Source: JBGSIZ01 sp041742255
Lineage (GTDB): Bacteria; Pseudomonadota; Alphaproteobacteria; Rhodobacterales; Rhodobacteraceae
Direction of reading: 5' to 3'
Assembly: GCA_041742255.1 (NCBI GenBank)
Contig: JBGSIZ010000037.1
Coordinates: 1-28,448, forward strand
Length of the DNA stretch: 28,448 bases
Positions 16,552 through 24,145 of this stretch are shown piece after piece; position 1 is the stretch's first letter, and each line of letters opens with the position of its first letter. The notes beneath the pieces are model-generated. The model saw only the letters and a program-made list of their open reading frames with translations. It was not told the DNA's origin and did no database searches. A program made the position numbers and the translations under genes.

Positions 16552-18655
16552 ACAGAACTCGTCTTTGAACTTGGACGCCTTGGGCGCTGGACAGATCGAT
16601 CTTGGGGTCCTGGCTTCGGCCGTCTGGCGTGGCAAATGGTGGGTCGTGCTATCGGTGGCCATTTTTGCCGCAGTGAGTGTGTATTACCTCAAGAGCTTTG
16701 CGGTGCCGAAATACACGGCCTATTCGGTCATCGCACTTGCCAGCCGCGAAGAACAAATCGTCGATTTTGAAAATATCATGTCCGGCCTCGGCTCGGATCA
16801 GACGGCGATCAATACCGAATTGGAGGTTTTGCGATCCCGTAAACTGATTGGCACCGTTGTCGATCAATTGGACCTTGTATCAGTTCCGGAATTCAATCCG
16901 TCGCTTGTTGACCTTGGTCCGTTTGATCCCGTTGTCATATTGCGCAAAGTTGGATTGCTCTCGACACCCGGTGTGGTCACACCCGAACGTGTTTTTGACC
17001 GTGCGATTGACCGGACACTGGCCCGGCTCAGCGTGACAAATGTTCGTCAAAGCAAGGTATTCCGCCTATCCTTTACCACCGAAGATCCGCAGTTGTCGGC
17101 TGCAATGGCGAATGCCTTGGGCGAGGCATACATTCAGGACCAGTTGGATCAGAAAGACGTCGCAACGCGCAATGCCATCGCGTTTTTGACCGAACGCGCG
17201 GATGACCTGAAAACCGCGCTGGAACGAGCAGAAACGGGGCTCAAGGATTTTGCGGCGTCCACCAGCCTTGTGGATGCAGAAACCCTGTTGGCCAAGAACC
17301 GCCAGATCAAGGAACTGCGGGAACGGTTGGCCGATGAACAAATGCGCGAAGCAGAGCAACTGCGGATCGTCTCCCTGTTGGAGGCTATGCCCGATACGAC
17401 GACCCCGGCGGAGTTGCGGGCCATTCTGACGGATCCTGCCATGCTCCGAGTGGTCGATACCGCCGATGCGGGCACCCTTGGTCCGTCCGAGATGAACCGC
17501 CTTCTGACCGGATTGCGCAATACGACCCAGATCAATCTTGCCCGGCAGACGTCACAGGTTGCGGCGCTAAGGCTCACGGTGGATAATCTCGGCGCGGAGA
17601 TCGAAGCGCAGTCTACGGATCTCTTGAAACTCGAACAATTGGAGCGGGAAGCCGAAGCAAGCCGCGCCATCTATGAATACTTCCTTGGCCGGCTCAAGGA
17701 GACAACGGTGCAACAAGGTGTCCAACAGGCGGATGCACGATTGCTATCGCTGGCCGTCGTGCCGGGCGCGCCGTCTGCACCGCGCAAATCCCAGACCATC
17801 GTTGTCATGGTCCTTTTTGGTGCACTGATTGCGATGATCGGCTTGGTTCTTCGGGAACTGCGTCAGACCACCGTCCGGTCGTCCGAAGATCTTGAACAGA
17901 TCGCCGACCTGATTGTCATGGGGACCCTTCCGGCTGGGGATATTCGCCGCCGGGATCAGCTTTTGACATACCTCATTGAGAAACCGAACTCGCAATACGC
18001 CGAGGCGATCCGCAACTTACGATCATCGATCGAATTGAGCCGGATCGACAGTCCGCCCAAGGTTGTCATGCTAACATCTTCTGTCCCCGGCGAGGGCAAA
18101 ACGACAACGGCCATTTCGCTTGCACAAAGCTATTCCGGATTGGGGTCGAGGGTTCTGTTGATCGAAGCCGATATCCGGCGACGCACCTTCAAGGAATATT
18201 TCGATACCAAGACGGCGCGCACATTGGTGGATGCAACGATGGATCAGGACACAGACAACTTAACGGTGTCGAACAGTGAATTGGGCATCGACATTCTGTT
18301 CGGGGGCAAGGCCGCTGTGAATGCTGCGGATTTCTTTTCCTCAGAAAAGTTCCACGACTTTATGGAACGGATGGGCAAATTGTACGACCGGATTGTCATC
18401 GACACGCCCCCTGTGCTTGTGGTTCCCGATGCTCGGATCATTGGTCGGCATGCGGACGCCATTCTGTATGTGGTCAAATGGGATTCAACGTCGCGACATC
18501 AGGTTGCCGCAGGGATCGACTCGTTGCGGACGGTCAACCTCAAGGTGGCAGGGACTGTGTTGTCACAGGTCGATGGCCGCAAACTGCGGGCCTATGGCTA
18601 TGGCGACCGGGCGGGCGGCTATGGCTATTACGGGCGCGGCTATTACGACAACTGA
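16541..18655 (+). CDS. wzc: Wzc-type polysaccharide co-polymerase and tyrosine autokinase (BY-kinase)
   Basis: The protein has 704 residues from a TTG at 16541 with GGGAGAAG just upstream. It has an N-terminal Wzz-like domain with a first membrane segment at about residues 34-52, a long helical periplasmic part (coiled-coil-like near 190-290 and 350-390), and a second membrane segment around residues 420-440. The cytoplasmic kinase domain has Walker A SSVPGEGKTT (Lys520), a Walker A' reading LLIEADIRR, where the first Asp of the usual DxD is Glu, and Walker B IVIDTPP. The tail has seven tyrosines in a Gly/Tyr-rich stretch that would be autophosphorylated. It controls chain length and export with Wza. 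It ends the + strand operon and converges with wza. No Wzb phosphatase gene is in the window. Confidence 0.93.
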   Translation: MNARQNSSLNLDALGAGQIDLGVLASAVWRGKWWVVLSVAIFAAVSVYYLKSFAVPKYTAYSVIALASREEQIVDFENIMSGLGSDQTAINTELEVLRSRKLIGTVVDQLDLVSVPEFNPSLVDLGPFDPVVILRKVGLLSTPGVVTPERVFDRAIDRTLARLSVTNVRQSKVFRLSFTTEDPQLSAAMANALGEAYIQDQLDQKDVATRNAIAFLTERADDLKTALERAETGLKDFAASTSLVDAETLLAKNRQIKELRERLADEQMREAEQLRIVSLLEAMPDTTTPAELRAILTDPAMLRVVDTADAGTLGPSEMNRLLTGLRNTTQINLARQTSQVAALRLTVDNLGAEIEAQSTDLLKLEQLEREAEASRAIYEYFLGRLKETTVQQGVQQADARLLSLAVVPGAPSAPRKSQTIVVMVLFGALIAMIGLVLRELRQTTVRSSEDLEQIADLIVMGTLPAGDIRRRDQLLTYLIEKPNSQYAEAIRNLRSSIELSRIDSPPKVVMLTSSVPGEGKTTTAISLAQSYSGLGSRVLLIEADIRRRTFKEYFDTKTARTLVDATMDQDTDNLTVSNSELGIDILFGGKAAVNAADFFSSEKFHDFMERMGKLYDRIVIDTPPVLVVPDARIIGRHADAILYVVKWDSTSRHQVAAGIDSLRTVNLKVAGTVLSQVDGRKLRAYGYGDRAGGYGYYGRGYYDN

Positions 18656-18657
18656 AA

Positions 18658-20004
18658 CTAGTTGGTCGCGGCGGCCACGCCTGTTGTGATCAGGGACGGC
18701 ACGAACTGCTGCACGACCCTGTTCCAGCGGGTGATTGGTTGTTCGGCGACAAAGATGATATCGTCCGGCTGTAGCTCCAGCCGGGTCGCCAATACCATAT
18801 TGACGACATTCGATCCATCCAGATGCAACGCTGTCACGGCCCCGGCGGTGTCGGCGCGCAGCACATAAATCTGCGACGGGTCGCCGGTTTCATTGGGAAA
18901 CCCACCGCCGTCAAACAAGGCGTCCGCAAGGGTCGCCCGTGTCTCGAACGGCAGCGGGAACCGGCCCTGCGCCGTGACTTCACCGGTCAGAAAGACATAA
19001 TCGCGGTCCACGGCATCCAGCGCCAGACGGCGGTCAAAGTTGGATCGTTGTTCTTCCAACTCTCCCCGACGGATGGCGACTTCGGCATTCAGACGGGCCA
19101 GCGCCTGAACCTGGCCTTGTTGCCGGAATTCCGCCAACACGATCTGCTGTTCGAAATAGGCCTGCGCCCGGTCGAGTTCGAACGTCGTGTCAACAAACAC
19201 GCTGTCCCCTTCCACCAGCGCGATCCGCTGCAGCGCCCGGTTCGAGAACAACTCATTCAGCGGGATCTGATACAGCGATCCGTCCCGATAGATCCGGACC
19301 GTCACGAAATCGAGGTCGGTCGCCGAAACGCCGCCCGCCGCCGCAAGTGCTTCGTCCAGATACAGCGGGGTCAGTTTGATCGACACAACGGACGGGTTCG
19401 CCACTGCACCGCCGATGGACACCCGTTTGGAATTGAACTCGGACACCTCAAGGCTGAACGTCGGGTCAATCTGCCGTTCGACCAGCCGTTGAAACACCCG
19501 GCTTTCGGCTTCTTCCAGCGTCAGACCGGCCAACTCGATACGGCCAACATCGGGGATCGCAATCGCACCGTCGTCCTGCACGGTATAGCCTTGGCGGCGG
19601 TTCTGGGCGGCCAGCAAACCGGTCAATTCTTCCACCGTTGATCCACCTTGACGGGTCGCCAGCACCAGAACGTCGCCCACCCCGATGACATAGGGTGTGG
19701 GCGTAACGGGCGGCGGAATACGCAGAACGGGCTGGCTGGGCGCGACCTGTTCCCCGATGAACCCTTGCGGCGGGGCGGCATCACCCGTCAGGCCGCCACC
19801 GGTTCCCGCCGTTTGCTGGAATGCGGCGGGCAGTGGGCGGGGGGCATACCCGTTGGCCGCATTGGCCGTTTGCACCACGGGCGCCGTCAGTTTGACAACG
19901 GTCAGCGGCAATTGGGCGTTCTGTTCGGAAATGCTCGGCGAAATATACGCAGACCCGCACCCGCCAAGTAGCAGACCCATGCCAATTGTAACAACAAACC
20001 TCAT
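18658..20004 (-). CDS. wza: Wza-type polysaccharide export outer-membrane lipoprotein
   Basis: The protein has 448 residues. The start at 20004 is chosen because the N-terminus is then a lipoprotein signal peptide with lipobox LGGC (Cys16); the open frame extends about 190 codons farther, but that part overlaps the divergent DUF2793 gene. The mature part has the polysaccharide export domain (PTPYVIGVGDVL, then GYTVQDDGAIAIPDVGRI at about residues 100-170), followed by SLBB-like repeats (GGAVANPSVVSI; FLTGEVTAQGRFPL) and a C-terminal IIFVAEQPITRW. A helical insert around residues 290-330 is rich in Gln/Arg. It should form the outer-membrane exit pore working with Wzc. It is transcribed toward wzc, with two bases between stops. 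Confidence 0.92.
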   Translation of the reverse strand: MRFVVTIGMGLLLGGCGSAYISPSISEQNAQLPLTVVKLTAPVVQTANAANGYAPRPLPAAFQQTAGTGGGLTGDAAPPQGFIGEQVAPSQPVLRIPPPVTPTPYVIGVGDVLVLATRQGGSTVEELTGLLAAQNRRQGYTVQDDGAIAIPDVGRIELAGLTLEEAESRVFQRLVERQIDPTFSLEVSEFNSKRVSIGGAVANPSVVSIKLTPLYLDEALAAAGGVSATDLDFVTVRIYRDGSLYQIPLNELFSNRALQRIALVEGDSVFVDTTFELDRAQAYFEQQIVLAEFRQQGQVQALARLNAEVAIRRGELEEQRSNFDRRLALDAVDRDYVFLTGEVTAQGRFPLPFETRATLADALFDGGGFPNETGDPSQIYVLRADTAGAVTALHLDGSNVVNMVLATRLELQPDDIIFVAEQPITRWNRVVQQFVPSLITTGVAAATN

Positions 20005-20253
20005 CGGTGCCCCCCGGCGTTTCGCGCATTTCTGACCAGAAGAAACGCTCTGGCAACGTGCCGCCCTTTCGGTGCTATCGTGAATCTTTAAGGCACTCAA
20101 GGCTGTCACGGTCCATGCGAACCCTTTGGGCGTGGCATCGGCGATGTTCATCTTGTTTGCCACAATATGAACGCCCCGGCCGGGCGGTTCAGACGTTCTT
20201 GACCACGACGACGCAGGGTCCACCGGGATGCAACTCTGCCAGAGGGCCCCCGA
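20005..20253. promoter_or_regulatory. divergent intergenic region between wza and the DUF2793 gene
   Basis: This 249-base gap must hold the promoters of two divergent genes. A short inverted repeat TTCTGACCAGAA lies at 20030-20041, about 26 bases before the wza start, where an operator could sit. A 10-base palindrome CCCGGCCGGG is at about 20175-20184. I could not find a convincing -35/-10 pair on either strand, and no RNA gene or small ORF stands out. Confidence 0.3.
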
Positions 20254-21984
20254 ATGACCGAAATCTCCCCCAATCTGCAACTTCCCTATATTCAACCCGC
20301 GCAAGCGCAAAAACACGTCACCCATAACGAAGCCGTGCGGCGGTTGGATATCGTCACCCAACTGAGCGTTGTGTCGGCGGACCAGACCATACCGCCCGCC
20401 GAGATTGTGGATGGACGGCGGTATATTGTGGCGTCTGGTGCCACAGGTGACTGGGCCGGTCAGGACGGTCAGATCGCCTATCTGGAAACCGCGACTTGGC
20501 AATTCGTGCTTCCTGCGACCGGATGGATCGCGTGGGTTGAAGATGCCGGACGGCAAATGGTGTTTGACGGCACAGGCTGGCAACTGGTGACGGCGGACGT
20601 GCCTTCACAGGTTGCCCAATGGGGCGTGGGTCTGGCGGTATCGGGTGCGGCCACGTTGTTCAATCATGCCGGAACCGATCACCGGCTCAAGATGAACAAG
20701 GCCGCCGTAGGCAACACCACATCGCTGCTGTTCCAGACAGGGTTTTCGGGCCGGGCCGAAATCGGGCTGGCAGGCACGGATGATCTGTCGATCAAGGTCA
20801 GCGCGGATGGATCTGCATTCCAGACCGCGCTCACCATCGACAAGACGACCGCCAAGGTCAGCTTTCCCAATGGGACATCCGGGTTGACATCGTCCGACTT
20901 TGGCAGCGGTCCTTTGGCCACCACCGCCTACGTCGGGGCGCGGGGGGTTGATCTTGTGACAAACGGCACGGGGCTTTTGGGCAACGGGTATAATTACCCA
21001 CCACAGTTCGTGATGGACGTGGTCAACACCCCAAATCTGCCCGCCGCGTTCAGTTTTGCAGGGTATTACGCCGGGTTGGCCTACATGACGGAATTCGTCG
21101 CCGTTGACCCCAACAGCGTTTATCGCCTGTCGTCCTATGTGATGCAAGAAGACCTGCCCGGTGATTTCTCCGCGTTCACATCCGCTGAAAACCACAAGCA
21201 ACTGATGGGGTTAAGTTGTTTCGACGCGGACGGTCTCGAAATTCAGGCCAAACACCATATGCGGTATCGGCACGCCGGGGTGGACAGCAAAACCACCTTG
21301 TCCGCCCCTTTGGCGCCCGGCGATACCACGGTGACGCTGGCAAACGCGGCGGGCTGGAACGAAGGTTCGACGCTGGATTACAATCGCGGGCTGGCGGTTC
21401 TGGGGTATCGGAACAGCAACGGCTATTTGTATCAACACTACACTCAATTGGTGCAATTCGGACTGTTCGACCTTGGGCAGGTGAACAAGACGACAGGGGT
21501 TGTCACGCTCAACCAACCGTTTCCGGCGTCGCTGGGCAATCCAGACGATCCGTCCGGGATTTGGCCTGTCGGAACGGCGATTGCCAATTCGTCAAACGGG
21601 TCAAACTACAAATATTCGTTCTATTCGAACTTTATCGCGCCGGTCGCGGGCCAATGGTTTCAGACGGTCCATCACATGGGCGGTATTGACAGGTCTGGCA
21701 CGAATCAAAGTCAGAATTTCGCGCCCGGAACGGCTTCCGTCCGGGTTTTCTGGTTGCCCAACTTCTCCAACCGGGTGGGTGGCCTTGCGCCGCATCCGGA
21801 CACCGGGGCCACTCACAAGGTCCGGTTTGCAGGGGTGTCCGTCCGTCCCGCGGATTTGGCAGAGCTTCGGGCGTCGGCCACAGCCAGCACCAGCGGGGCA
21901 TGGGATGTCCGGGTTCCGGTCGCCAATGTCACGACCGGGGCGGTGTCCATGGCCAACGCATCGTTGCAGGTGCGCGCGGTCTGA
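20254..21984 (+). CDS. DUF2793-domain protein, phage/GTA fibre- or spike-like
   Basis: The protein has 576 residues from the ATG at 20254, with GAGGG 7-8 bases upstream. Residues about 1-115 match the DUF2793 pattern: PYIQPAQAQKHVTHNEAVRRLD, then a Trp-rich part with GDWAGQDGQIAYLE, GWIAWVEDAG and DGTGWQ. The middle resembles phage structural proteins. The C-terminal part includes APLAPGDTTVTLANAAGW, also known from tail-associated proteins, and is rich in Tyr, Trp, Asn and Ser, as in carbohydrate-binding folds. There is no signal peptide. From memory, DUF2793 proteins occur in prophages and gene transfer agent fibre or spike loci of Rhodobacterales; the present copy stands alone among polysaccharide genes. 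A role in binding or trimming the local polysaccharide is inference. A terminator-like hairpin follows. Confidence 0.8.
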   Translation: MTEISPNLQLPYIQPAQAQKHVTHNEAVRRLDIVTQLSVVSADQTIPPAEIVDGRRYIVASGATGDWAGQDGQIAYLETATWQFVLPATGWIAWVEDAGRQMVFDGTGWQLVTADVPSQVAQWGVGLAVSGAATLFNHAGTDHRLKMNKAAVGNTTSLLFQTGFSGRAEIGLAGTDDLSIKVSADGSAFQTALTIDKTTAKVSFPNGTSGLTSSDFGSGPLATTAYVGARGVDLVTNGTGLLGNGYNYPPQFVMDVVNTPNLPAAFSFAGYYAGLAYMTEFVAVDPNSVYRLSSYVMQEDLPGDFSAFTSAENHKQLMGLSCFDADGLEIQAKHHMRYRHAGVDSKTTLSAPLAPGDTTVTLANAAGWNEGSTLDYNRGLAVLGYRNSNGYLYQHYTQLVQFGLFDLGQVNKTTGVVTLNQPFPASLGNPDDPSGIWPVGTAIANSSNGSNYKYSFYSNFIAPVAGQWFQTVHHMGGIDRSGTNQSQNFAPGTASVRVFWLPNFSNRVGGLAPHPDTGATHKVRFAGVSVRPADLAELRASATASTSGAWDVRVPVANVTTGAVSMANASLQVRAV

Positions 21985-21997
21985 TACGCCAAAAAAT

Positions 21998-22025
21998 CGG
22001 GCGCGTGCCGGTTGGCAGGCGCCCG
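21998..22025 (+). terminator. hairpin terminator after the DUF2793 gene
   Basis: A stem of 7 base pairs, one mismatch and 4 more pairs around a GGTT loop, starting 13 bases after the stop codon. It is preceded by AAAAAA and followed only by TTCTC, so the U tract is poor in the forward sense. The A-run would serve the opposite strand, but no minus-strand gene ends here. Confidence 0.55.
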
Positions 22026-22092
22026 TTCTCATGGACCTTCGGGCACATCCCGCACTATGGTTGCGCAACCATCCAGAACGGGAGAGTTGCGC

Positions 22093-23118
22093 GTGAGTCG
22101 TCGTATTTTGTTAACAGGTGGTGCCGGATATATCGGCAGTCATTGCTGCGTCGCACTTGTCCAGGCGGGCTATGATGTTGAGATTTTGGATAACTTTTCC
22201 AATGCCCATGCGCGCGCCACCGATGCGATTGATCTGTTGTGCGGTCGGCATATCCCTGTTCATCACGGCTCCATCACGGACCCTGCGTTTATTGCGGGCG
22301 TGTTTGGCCGATCCGCGTTTGACGGCATCGTGCATTTTGCGGCTCGGAAATCCGTGGCCGACAGCGTGTCAGACCCGATCGGGTATTTTGAAACCAACAT
22401 CGGCGGTTTGATCAATCTGACGCGGTCGGCGCGGGCGGCAGGCGTGCGCACCTTGGTCTTTTCGTCCTCGGCCACGGTCTATGGCGCGCCGGATATCGTG
22501 CCCACGCCGGAAACTGCGCCGCTGATGTTTGAAAACCCCTATGGCTTTACCAAACTGACCTGCGAACAGATGTTGCAGCAAATCGCAGCATCCGAGGACG
22601 GCTGGTCGCTCGGGATATTGCGGTATTTCAACCCGGTTGGGGCGCATCCGTCGGGCCTGATTGGCGATGACCCCTGCGGCGTGCCCGCCAACCTCATGCC
22701 GATCATTGTCAAGGTGGCCTCGGGGGAATTGGCGGAACTGCAGGTGTTCGGCGATGATTACGACACCCCGGATGGCACCGGACAGCGCGATTATATCCAC
22801 GTCTCGGATCTGGCCGAAGGGCATGTTCGGTCGCTTGACGCGCTGTTGTCGGGCAAGGGCAGCCACCTGTGCAACCTTGGCCGGGGGCAAGCGACGTCTG
22901 TTCTGGAAATGATCGAGGCGTTTGAGGCCGCAACGGGCAAATCCGTGCCCTATCGCATCAGGCCGCGCCGTCCGGGTGATGTGCCTTGCTATCTCGCGGA
23001 TGTCCGGGCCGCCCGCGATATTCTGGGGTTCACGGCCACACGCGGTCTGGACGAAATGTGCCGGTCCAGTTGGTATTGGACGGAACAACAACTGGGGCGC
23101 AACCGCGCCGCCGATTGA
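22093..23118 (+). CDS. galE: UDP-glucose 4-epimerase
   Basis: The protein has 341 residues from the GTG at 22093, with GGAGAG 6 bases upstream; an in-frame TTG two codons earlier and an ATG at 22012 inside the terminator hairpin are less likely. It has the NAD-binding motif TGGAGYIGS right at the N-terminus, HFAARKSVADSV, SSSATVYG and the catalytic YGFTK. NPVGAHPSG and GQRDYIHVSDLAEGH are GalE-typical. It interconverts UDP-glucose and UDP-galactose (some members also the N-acetyl forms), feeding galactose-type residues to the polysaccharide. It stands apart from the main operon, between two hairpins, so it is probably transcribed on its own or by read-through. Family assignment is firm; exact substrate range is not. 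Confidence 0.93.
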   Translation: MSRRILLTGGAGYIGSHCCVALVQAGYDVEILDNFSNAHARATDAIDLLCGRHIPVHHGSITDPAFIAGVFGRSAFDGIVHFAARKSVADSVSDPIGYFETNIGGLINLTRSARAAGVRTLVFSSSATVYGAPDIVPTPETAPLMFENPYGFTKLTCEQMLQQIAASEDGWSLGILRYFNPVGAHPSGLIGDDPCGVPANLMPIIVKVASGELAELQVFGDDYDTPDGTGQRDYIHVSDLAEGHVRSLDALLSGKGSHLCNLGRGQATSVLEMIEAFEAATGKSVPYRIRPRRPGDVPCYLADVRAARDILGFTATRGLDEMCRSSWYWTEQQLGRNRAAD

Positions 23119-23138
23119 CCAGCCCCAGAAAACCAAAA

Positions 23139-23163
23139 GGCCCGCAGGGTTCGACTGCGGGCC
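23139..23163. terminator. bidirectional terminator between convergent galE and the small secreted-protein gene
   Basis: A perfect 9-base-pair GC stem (GGCCCGCAG / CTGCGGGCC) with a 7-base loop lies between the two convergent stop codons. On the minus strand it is followed by TTTTGGTTTT, a good U-rich tail; on the plus strand the tail is weaker (TCCGGTT). It therefore should end the leftward transcript well and the galE transcript moderately. Confidence 0.8.
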
Positions 23164-23189
23164 TCCGGTTAGTCATAGGGTGCCTGGGA

Positions 23190-23411
23190 TCAGGAACCGC
23201 CGGACGACGACGCGGCAAGACCGATCAACAGCAACAAGGCAGCCCCGCCAATCAGAGCACCGCGTCCACCAAGGCTCCCGGTGGCACCGGTCGTCTGGGT
23301 CGGGGTGATCAGAACCTGATCGCTCACCCCTGCGTTGGTCGGGTTGCCCGCTTGGGCCACGGATGCAGTGGCCATCATGGCGACAGCGGCAACAATCTTG
23401 ATAAAACGCAT
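23190..23411 (-). CDS. small secreted protein, YjbE/GfcA-like in position
   Basis: The protein has 73 residues. The ATG at 23411 has AGGAG 7 bases upstream and begins a clear signal peptide with cleavage after AQA (residue 21). The mature part is about 52 residues: a Thr/Gln-containing stretch, a Gly-rich turn, a hydrophobic segment (ALIGGAALLLLIGLAA) and a Ser/Gly tail. No catalytic motif is visible. In E. coli the yjbEFGH and gfc operons start with a similar small signal-peptide protein followed by a YjbF-type lipoprotein; here the small gene is last of the three. Sequence similarity to YjbE is not evident, so the link is by size, export signal and neighbours. It has its own good promoter and a strong terminator, suggesting high independent expression. 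Confidence 0.78.
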   Translation of the reverse strand: MRFIKIVAAVAMMATASVAQAGNPTNAGVSDQVLITPTQTTGATGSLGGRGALIGGAALLLLIGLAASSSGGS

Positions 23412-23439
23412 GGGAAACTCCTGTTTACATACTGAATGG

Positions 23440-23468
23440 ACAATACTCGCGGCCCGCACTCGAGGCAA
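23440..23468 (-). promoter_or_regulatory. sigma70-type promoter for the small secreted-protein gene
   Basis: On the minus strand, TTGCCT and TATTGT are separated by exactly 17 bases, and the -10 box ends 28 bases before the ATG at 23411. It sits in the 86-base gap after yjbF. Confidence 0.6.
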
Positions 23469-23497
23469 GTCACTTGCGCGCGCGCCAACAGTCAGCG

Positions 23498-24145
23498 TCA
23501 AAGCCGCTGAATTTCGATGTGACCAACGCCGGGTGACACAAACTGCTGGGATTTCCAGATCACGCCGGACCCGTCCCGCCAGTAGCGGTTCAAGAACACG
23601 GACGCCGACCCGGTGCAGGTTTCCTCATACAGCGTAACGGACTGACGACGCTCGAAAATCACGATGTCTGTGGATCCCTTTGCGGCCATGGTGCAGTCAT
23701 AGGTCTGACGCCGAATCTCGTCTTGTCCTGTCAGGTAGTCATGCACTCTGCGGGTTTGGCGACCGTCCTGAAACCCTTGGCGAAGCTTTGCCACATCCGC
23801 CGCCATCAGGTCGTCACCCAGCCCGCGCGTGGCAATCAACAACCCGTCCTGCACCGTCAGGCTGATGCCATCCACAGCGATCCATGTGTCCTTACCGCTG
23901 TTTGTTCCGGCCAGTGACAAAGTGGCGGATGTGCCCCGCTGCAATACGGCGGCATAAATCAACGGGCCGGATGCGGCCTCGATCGTGGCCCTGCTCAGGG
24001 GCGGGGTGGCGGCCGCAGCCCCCCCGCGCGCGGTAGACAAAATGCCCGACACGGCCGCGCGTCCGACATTTTCAGACTGCAAAGGGCCGCATGCGGCCGT
24101 CAGCAAAACCGCGATTGCCGCTCCAATCGTGAACCAACGGATCAT
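23498..24145 (-). CDS. yjbF: YjbF/GfcB-family lipoprotein of exopolysaccharide export
   Basis: The protein has 215 residues, close to E. coli YjbF (about 212). It has an N-terminal lipoprotein-type signal with Cys19 after LLTAA; the -3 residue is Thr, slightly off the usual lipobox. The family-typical VQDGLLIATRGLGDDLMAAD lies in the middle, and the C-terminal half is beta-rich (YDCTMAAKG, TCTGSASVFLNRYWRDGSG, QQFVSPGVG). YjbF proteins are periplasmic or outer-membrane-anchored accessory factors that act with YjbH in making or exporting extracellular polysaccharide; their molecular role is not settled. The start overlaps the yjbH stop as ATGA, so the two are translated together. Confidence 0.88.
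   Translation of the reverse strand: MIRWFTIGAAIAVLLTAACGPLQSENVGRAAVSGILSTARGGAAAATPPLSRATIEAASGPLIYAAVLQRGTSATLSLAGTNSGKDTWIAVDGISLTVQDGLLIATRGLGDDLMAADVAKLRQGFQDGRQTRRVHDYLTGQDEIRRQTYDCTMAAKGSTDIVIFERRQSVTLYEETCTGSASVFLNRYWRDGSGVIWKSQQFVSPGVGHIEIQRL

Noticed and set aside
20161..20200. Palindrome CCCGGCCGGG as an operator
   Set aside because: Short self-complementary GC runs are expected by chance in DNA of this composition, and no promoter elements accompany it.
20005..20583. N-terminal extension of Wza by about 190 codons
   Set aside because: The extension is antisense to the DUF2793 gene, and the internal ATG at 20004 gives an exact lipoprotein signal peptide.
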